Shown piece after piece: positions 58,955 through 64,000 of a stretch of DNA of 64,000 nt; positions within the stretch are counted from its first letter, which is position 1, and each line of letters begins with the position of its first letter. This DNA comes from Massilia horti. GTDB taxonomy: Bacteria; Pseudomonadota; Gammaproteobacteria; Burkholderiales; Burkholderiaceae_D. The translations under genes were made by a program, and so were the position numbers. The stretch lies in assembly GCF_004614195.1 (NCBI RefSeq), contig NZ_SPUM01000009.1, positions 1-64,000 on the forward strand, in the 5' to 3' direction. The notes under the pieces were generated by a model. It saw only the letters and a list, made by a program, of their open reading frames with translations, did no database searches and was not told where the DNA came from.

Positions 58955-60060
58955 GCAGCGCTCCCCGCCGGCACCCGCAGCTCCAGCGCCAGTCCGGCGC
59001 CGACGCGAATCGCGAGGTCGCCGCCGAGCGCGCACGCGCGTTCGCGCATGCCGGCAAGGCCGTTCCCGCAGCGCAGGTCCCGGTCCGAGCGCAGGCGCGT
59101 GCCGTCGTCGAACACGCGCAGCACGGCTGTGTCCTGCTCCAGCACCAGACCGAGGCTGCAGCAGGTGGCGCCGGCATGCCGCACCACGTTGGTCACCGCC
59201 TCGCGCAGCGCCAGCGCCAGCACGTGTTCGCTCGCCGGCGCCAGCGGGAAGCGCTGCACGTCCTCGCTCAGCTTGACGTTGGCTGCGGCCAGGCTGGCGC
59301 GGGCGCTGGCGAGCGCGCCGGCCAGCCCGCTCTGGCGGTAGCCGGTCACCGCAGCGCGCACCTCGGATAAGGCCTGGCGCGCGCTGGTTTCGATATCGCG
59401 GATCTCCTTGCGGCAGGCGTCGGCATCGCGCCCGGCCAGTTTGCCGGCCAGTTCCGCCTTCAGGGCGATCAGCGAGAGCGAGTGGCCAAGCAGATCGTGC
59501 AGGTCGCGCGAAATGCGTTCGCGCTCGGCGATGCGGGCCATGTGCTCGACCTCTTCCTGCTTGCGCATCAGTTGTGCGCGCGAGGCCCGCAGGCCCGCTT
59601 CCATGATCGATGCGATCCCCACGGGTATGCCGATCAACAGCGACGACATGAGAAAACCGATGCGCGCGAACTGTGCGAACCAGGCGGCTATCGCGACAGC
59701 TGCCAGCACGCCGGCCAGGACCAGGTAGGCCCTGCGCGGCGGCTGCACGCGGCCGCACATCCCGCATGCGAAGATGAAGAAGCTGCTGGCGCCGAAATTG
59801 TGCGGCACCCAGAGGCCGCCGACCAGGCAGGTGAACACGATGCAGGCCATCGCCTGCCTGTCGCTGGCCCAGAAGCTGAAAAAGTAGAGGGGCAGGAACA
59901 GCAGCGTGCTCAGGCAGGCCAGCCCCAGTTCAAGCGCGCTGGGTGGGCGATACAGGTACTGCCAGAACAGGAAGCCCAGGGAGAACGCCCACAGGTAGGG
60001 CAACTTGCCCAGTTCGGGCGGCACCCACGGACCCGCCAGCACGCGCTTAATTGTTTTCAT
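58951..60060 (-). CDS. Sensor histidine kinase (DesK/NarX-type, HisKA_3)
   Basis: A 369-residue inner-membrane kinase with five or six N-terminal helices (LPYLWAFSLGFLFWQYLY onward), a coiled linker (LRASRAQLMRKQEEVEHMAR) and the HisKA_3 dimerisation site ERERISRDLHDLLGHSLSLI (phospho-His about residue 190). The ATPase part has REAVTNVVRHAGA and GNGLAGMRERACALGG. The layout is that of DesK, which senses membrane state, but no desaturase gene is adjacent. Start chosen at 60060 (MKTIKRVLAG); the upstream frame lacks conserved residues. Confidence 0.92.
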   Translation of the reverse strand: MKTIKRVLAGPWVPPELGKLPYLWAFSLGFLFWQYLYRPPSALELGLACLSTLLFLPLYFFSFWASDRQAMACIVFTCLVGGLWVPHNFGASSFFIFACGMCGRVQPPRRAYLVLAGVLAAVAIAAWFAQFARIGFLMSSLLIGIPVGIASIMEAGLRASRAQLMRKQEEVEHMARIAERERISRDLHDLLGHSLSLIALKAELAGKLAGRDADACRKEIRDIETSARQALSEVRAAVTGYRQSGLAGALASARASLAAANVKLSEDVQRFPLAPASEHVLALALREAVTNVVRHAGATCCSLGLVLEQDTAVLRVFDDGTRLRSDRDLRCGNGLAGMRERACALGGDLAIRVGAGLALELRVPAGSAA

Positions 60061-60139
60061 TGTTTTGCCGATCCGGCTTTGCCGGGCATTTTTAGCTAAC
60101 GCAGTTCCACACGAAAGTAGGTTTGTACTTTCGTTTGAT

Positions 60140-61942
60140 TCAGTCAAGCAAGCGCACATCCGCGATCTCGAACCGGTAACCGCCGGGCGCCGGCCCAGCA
60201 TTAAATCCTACCATGGTTACTCCGCTCGGATCGAGGCCCTCGAAGGCGCTCAATGGCACCGCCACTTCGGCCCAATCCGCCTTCGCCTCGAAGGGCACGG
60301 TGCGCGGATACGTCATGCCGCGCGCCATGACCATCAGCTGGTAGCGCTGGCCGTCGCCGCGCACGCGAAACGCAATCCGCTTCACCGAACTCAGGTCGGC
60401 GCTTTGCATTTCCTTGGCTCCCGGGATGAACGCCACGCCCGCCCACGGAAACGAAAAGCCCGGCTTGACCTCGCCCTCGAGCGCGATGACCGCGTGCCCG
60501 GCCGGGTCGGGCCGCACGTCGAGTTTGACGGTCGAGGTGCCGCCCACCATGCGATCGCTCGAAGGCGTCCAACCGACTCCAAACGGGCTGGCCAGCTTGC
60601 CGTCGCTGAGCAGGCTGATGCGGCCGTCCGCGGGCAACAGCGGCTTGCCGGGCTGGGCCAGTTCCTGGGTCACGTGCTGCCGCTGCCGCGCGACCAGCGG
60701 CGCCGTGCTTTCGCCATCCTTCCACACTTCGACGATGCGGCGGGTGGCGGCAATGTCGGCGGCCGGGTTGCCGTCGACCAACAACAGGTCAGCCTTGTAG
60801 CCGTTCTCGATCCGTCCGCGCTTACCCAGCCGGAACGCCGCGGCCGGCGCGCTGGTCGCCGCCGCCAGCGCCTCCTGGGGAGTCAACCCGGCATCGACCA
60901 GCGCGGCCATTTCATGATGCAGGCTGGCGCCGTACTGCGTGCCGGCGTTGCCCGAATCGGTCCCGGCCAGCACCGGCACGCCCGCCTTGCGCAGCGCCGC
61001 AGTCACCGCCTTGGGAGCGGCCAGCAAGGCCGAGTACGGCGACTTGCCGTAGCCAGTGGCGAGGGATGCCTTCTGTTCCTTGTCGAGCAGGCCGGCGAAT
61101 CCCGTGTCGCCGAGGATGTCGCGCGGCTGGACGCCGGCAAAACTCTCCAGCACGGAGAAGGTCGGGATCACGAACGCGCCGCGCTCCTTGGCCAGGCGCG
61201 CCAGGCCGTCCGCGTCGGCGGCGCTGATCGCGTTGCCCATGAACAGGTGTGCCAGGCCGTCGGCGCCGGCCTCCAGCGCGGCGCGCGCGTCCTCCAGGTT
61301 GCTGACGTGGACCACTGCCAGCTTGCCGCGGCGGTGCGCGGCGTCGATCACCGCCTTGACCGTGGCGAGGTCAAGGCTCTGGAACTTGAACGTGCCGAAC
61401 CCTTTTTCCATTACGACCTTGATGAAGTGAGATCCCTCGGCGATGCGCGCATCCACAAAAGCCTGGGCGTCGGCGGCCTTCTCCAGCGTGGGAATCTTGA
61501 CCTGGTATTCGGTGCCATGGCCGCCGGCCGCGGTGATCAGGGTGCCGGCCGAGAACAGGTCGGCCTCGCCGTGGTTCTGGCCGGACGCCATCGCGCGTGC
61601 CTTCTCCTGCATGATCGGCACGGGGGTGAACATGTCGACCTGCGTGGTGACCCCGAACACCAGCGGCAGCTCGAAGTAGCGCCAGGCATGCACGTGGGAG
61701 TCGATCAGGCCCGGCAACAAGGTCTTGCCGGCGCCGTTGACGATGCGCGCGCCTTGTGGTGCAGCGCCGTGGAAATCGGCGTCGGCGATCACGCCGTCCA
61801 CCAGCAGCACCGAACGGCGCTCGTGCACCGTCTTGCCATCGAATACGCGCACGTCCTGCACCAGCGTGGCGGCAGCGAGCGCGGCGGCCGAACAGGTCAT
61901 GCCAGCCAGCAGGAGAAGTCCCTTCATTGTGCTCAGTTTCAT
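60140..61942 (-). CDS. Secreted amidohydrolase family protein with C-terminal CIA30-like domain
   Basis: A 600-residue protein with a signal peptide (GLLLLAGMTCSAAALAA). The amidohydrolase core has the metal motif LIDSHVHAWRYF (HxH about residue 68-70), LAVVHVSNLEDARAAL, GTDSGNAGTQYG and ends AAAFRLGKRGRIENGYKADL (about residue 400). Residues about 430-600 form a beta domain (VGGTSTVKLDVRP, IAFRVRGDGQRYQLMV, YRFEIADVRLLD) resembling CIA30/galactose-binding-like folds. GAGAGGG precedes the ATG at 61942. Substrate unknown. It is separated from the kinase by 79 bp. Confidence 0.9.
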   Translation of the reverse strand: MKLSTMKGLLLLAGMTCSAAALAAATLVQDVRVFDGKTVHERRSVLLVDGVIADADFHGAAPQGARIVNGAGKTLLPGLIDSHVHAWRYFELPLVFGVTTQVDMFTPVPIMQEKARAMASGQNHGEADLFSAGTLITAAGGHGTEYQVKIPTLEKAADAQAFVDARIAEGSHFIKVVMEKGFGTFKFQSLDLATVKAVIDAAHRRGKLAVVHVSNLEDARAALEAGADGLAHLFMGNAISAADADGLARLAKERGAFVIPTFSVLESFAGVQPRDILGDTGFAGLLDKEQKASLATGYGKSPYSALLAAPKAVTAALRKAGVPVLAGTDSGNAGTQYGASLHHEMAALVDAGLTPQEALAAATSAPAAAFRLGKRGRIENGYKADLLLVDGNPAADIAATRRIVEVWKDGESTAPLVARQRQHVTQELAQPGKPLLPADGRISLLSDGKLASPFGVGWTPSSDRMVGGTSTVKLDVRPDPAGHAVIALEGEVKPGFSFPWAGVAFIPGAKEMQSADLSSVKRIAFRVRGDGQRYQLMVMARGMTYPRTVPFEAKADWAEVAVPLSAFEGLDPSGVTMVGFNAGPAPGGYRFEIADVRLLD

Positions 61943-62170
61943 TTTTCCCTCTCGTGGTTGTCGATGGCGGCAGTATCGACGAACGACGGCGGGCCCAACA
62001 GGCGCGACTGCCATCAATTTGGGGTGACAAGTGTCATACGAGCAACAAGACACAAACTTGATGGAGCGAAAATAAAATTGATTGACGACACGAAATTGAT
62101 TGTGCGCCATAATAAATAGTGGCGTGCTATTTTGGCACTGGATGTTAATTACAAGGGCGGTGTAAGCGGA

Positions 62171-62185
62171 GGTCGCCGAGCGACC
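62171..62185 (+). promoter_or_regulatory. Hairpin in the leader of the small membrane protein gene
   Basis: GGTCGC-CGA-GCGACC, flanked by partly pairing GGTGTAA and GTTACC, lies between the likely promoter and the AAAGGAG ribosome site. It could regulate translation or stabilise the transcript. Confidence 0.35.
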
Positions 62186-62216
62186 GGTTACCCCAATCTA
62201 TAAAGGAGTCCAACCC

Positions 62217-62641
62217 ATGTTCATGTTTCGCATGTTGTCGCTGTTCGCAGGCGGCCTGGCCCTGCTGGTACCGCCGATGCTGTTCAATGAGACCACGCTG
62301 TCCCACTGGGAGAGCTGGCAAGCCGTGATCACCCTGACCGGTATCACGCTGGTTTCCTTGAGCTTCATCTTCGTTGGCCTGATCGGCCACCGCCTCAGGA
62401 AGTCACCCAAGCTGCGCATGGCTGCCGGACTTCTGCTGACCGTGCCACTGGCCGGCAGCGCGGCCATGCTATTGAGTAGCCAGGCGAACCCGCCGGAAGT
62501 ACTGTGGACGTGCGGCGTGATCCTGTCGTTCACCGTGGTGCAGTACATCGTCTTCGTGTTCCCGATCAATAACGAGCGCAAGCAACGCCCGATGCGCGAT
62601 CGCGAACTCGAACAGGGCACGCCAAGTACCTGGCGCCTGCG

Positions 62642-62645
<4 letters not shown>
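62217..62645 (+). CDS. Small four-helix membrane protein of unknown function
   Basis: A 142-residue protein with four hydrophobic segments (about residues 4-24, 34-58, 66-85, 92-114) and a basic cytosolic tail ([16 protein letters not shown]). No family is recognised. AAAGGAG lies 10 nt before the ATG. A leader hairpin GGTCGC-CGA-GCGACC (62171-62185) sits 32 nt upstream. Its stop TAG overlaps the ruvB stop of the opposite strand in a shared CTAG at 62642-62645. Confidence 0.75.
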
Positions 62646-63718
<1,073 letters not shown>

Positions 63719-63749
63719 CGGTCCACCTTAACAGAATACGCCAATGCCC

Positions 63750-64000
63750 TCATCCCTTGGACAACGCTTTGAGCGCAAACTTGATGCCGTCGGAAACGCT
63801 GGTGCCGGCCGGCAGGTTCTTGAGCGCGGCCAGCGCCTCCTTGTCAGAATACCCCAAGGCGAGCAGCGCGTTGAGCACGTCCGACTGGGTGTCGTCGCGC
63901 GGCGCGCCTGCGGCCACGCCGATGTCCGCGCCCAGCTTGCCCTTCAGTTCCAGCAGCAGGCGCTCGGCGGTCTTCTTGCCGATGCCCGGCACCTTGATCA
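63750..64000 (-). CDS. ruvA: Holliday junction DNA helicase RuvA, C-terminal part (cut by window edge)
   Basis: The last 83 codons of ruvA. The helix-hairpin-helix [20 protein letters not shown] and the C-terminal domain III ([20 protein letters not shown]) that contacts RuvB are present. The start lies beyond position 64000. Confidence 0.95.
   Translation of the reverse strand, partial: IKVPGIGKKTAERLLLELKGKLGADIGVAAGAPRDDTQSDVLNALLALGYSDKEALAALKNLPAGTSVSDGIKFALKALSKG

Overview
The window is a chromosomal segment of a GC-rich betaproteobacterium, most likely Oxalobacteraceae of the Massilia/Telluria/Janthinobacterium type. This rests on gene content and order, not on a database match: glcDEF, xseB-ispA-dxs in one reading direction, polA followed by a DUF2782 gene, type II homoserine kinase thrB and a BPSS1780-like membrane protein, a PEP-CTERM protein behind a sigma-54-type promoter, and many secreted hydrolases. 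There is no rRNA, intact tRNA, CRISPR array, transposase or integrase.

Layout. 1-7.2 kb: acyl-CoA dehydrogenase-like gene, GYD protein, glycolate oxidase glcDEF, cobalamin adenosyltransferase, rhomboid protease. 7.2-10.2 kb: a large secreted protein of unknown function flanked by palindromic intergenic repeats that carry copies of the rhomboid 3' end. 10.2-13.3 kb: dxs, ispA, xseB (isoprenoid precursors, plus the small subunit of exonuclease VII). 13.6-16.5 kb: Rieske oxygenase, EamA exporter, sulfurtransferase. 16.7-20.0 kb: a beta-propeller/amidohydrolase fusion. 20.1-25.3 kb: the accessory part, described below. 25.5-31.5 kb: membrane-anchored unknown, ZIP transporter, dienelactone hydrolase, radical SAM enzyme, PEP-CTERM protein, DUF4382 lipoprotein. 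31.7-36.9 kb: polA, DUF2782, thrB, BPSS1780. 36.9-41.2 kb: a 1408-residue DUF3857/transglutaminase/Sel1 protein. 41.5-46 kb: UvrD helicase, PGDYG protein, hemerythrin, SRPBCC protein. 46.2-54.6 kb: M13 peptidase, a BlaR1-tail-like protein, a small beta-barrel, a secreted alpha/beta hydrolase, frmA, a subtilase. 54.8-64 kb: valS, DUF2147, a DesK/DesR-like two-component pair, an amidohydrolase, a small membrane protein, ruvB and the end of ruvA.

The part most worth attention is 20.1-25.3 kb. Pieces of a second, broken sulfurtransferase gene lie at both sides: a middle piece inverted on the left (about 20115-20270) and the tail on the right (23959-24096). Between them are a decayed tRNA-Phe 3' fragment, a two-gene AT-rich module (DUF5343 protein plus an Swt1-type HEPN protein with an intact RNPIAH motif), and a three-gene orphan type VI secretion cassette (Hcp, a signal-less M74-like murein endopeptidase, and a secreted presumed immunity protein). 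A 53-codon membrane-protein gene is duplicated around the island, and the left copy is frameshifted. Together this looks like a conflict/defence island that broke a sulfurtransferase-GST locus.

At least a dozen intergenic sites carry fragments of palindromic repeats built on the GTGCGCAC and GTGGGCGGG cores. All function calls are by motif recognition; no searches were run.
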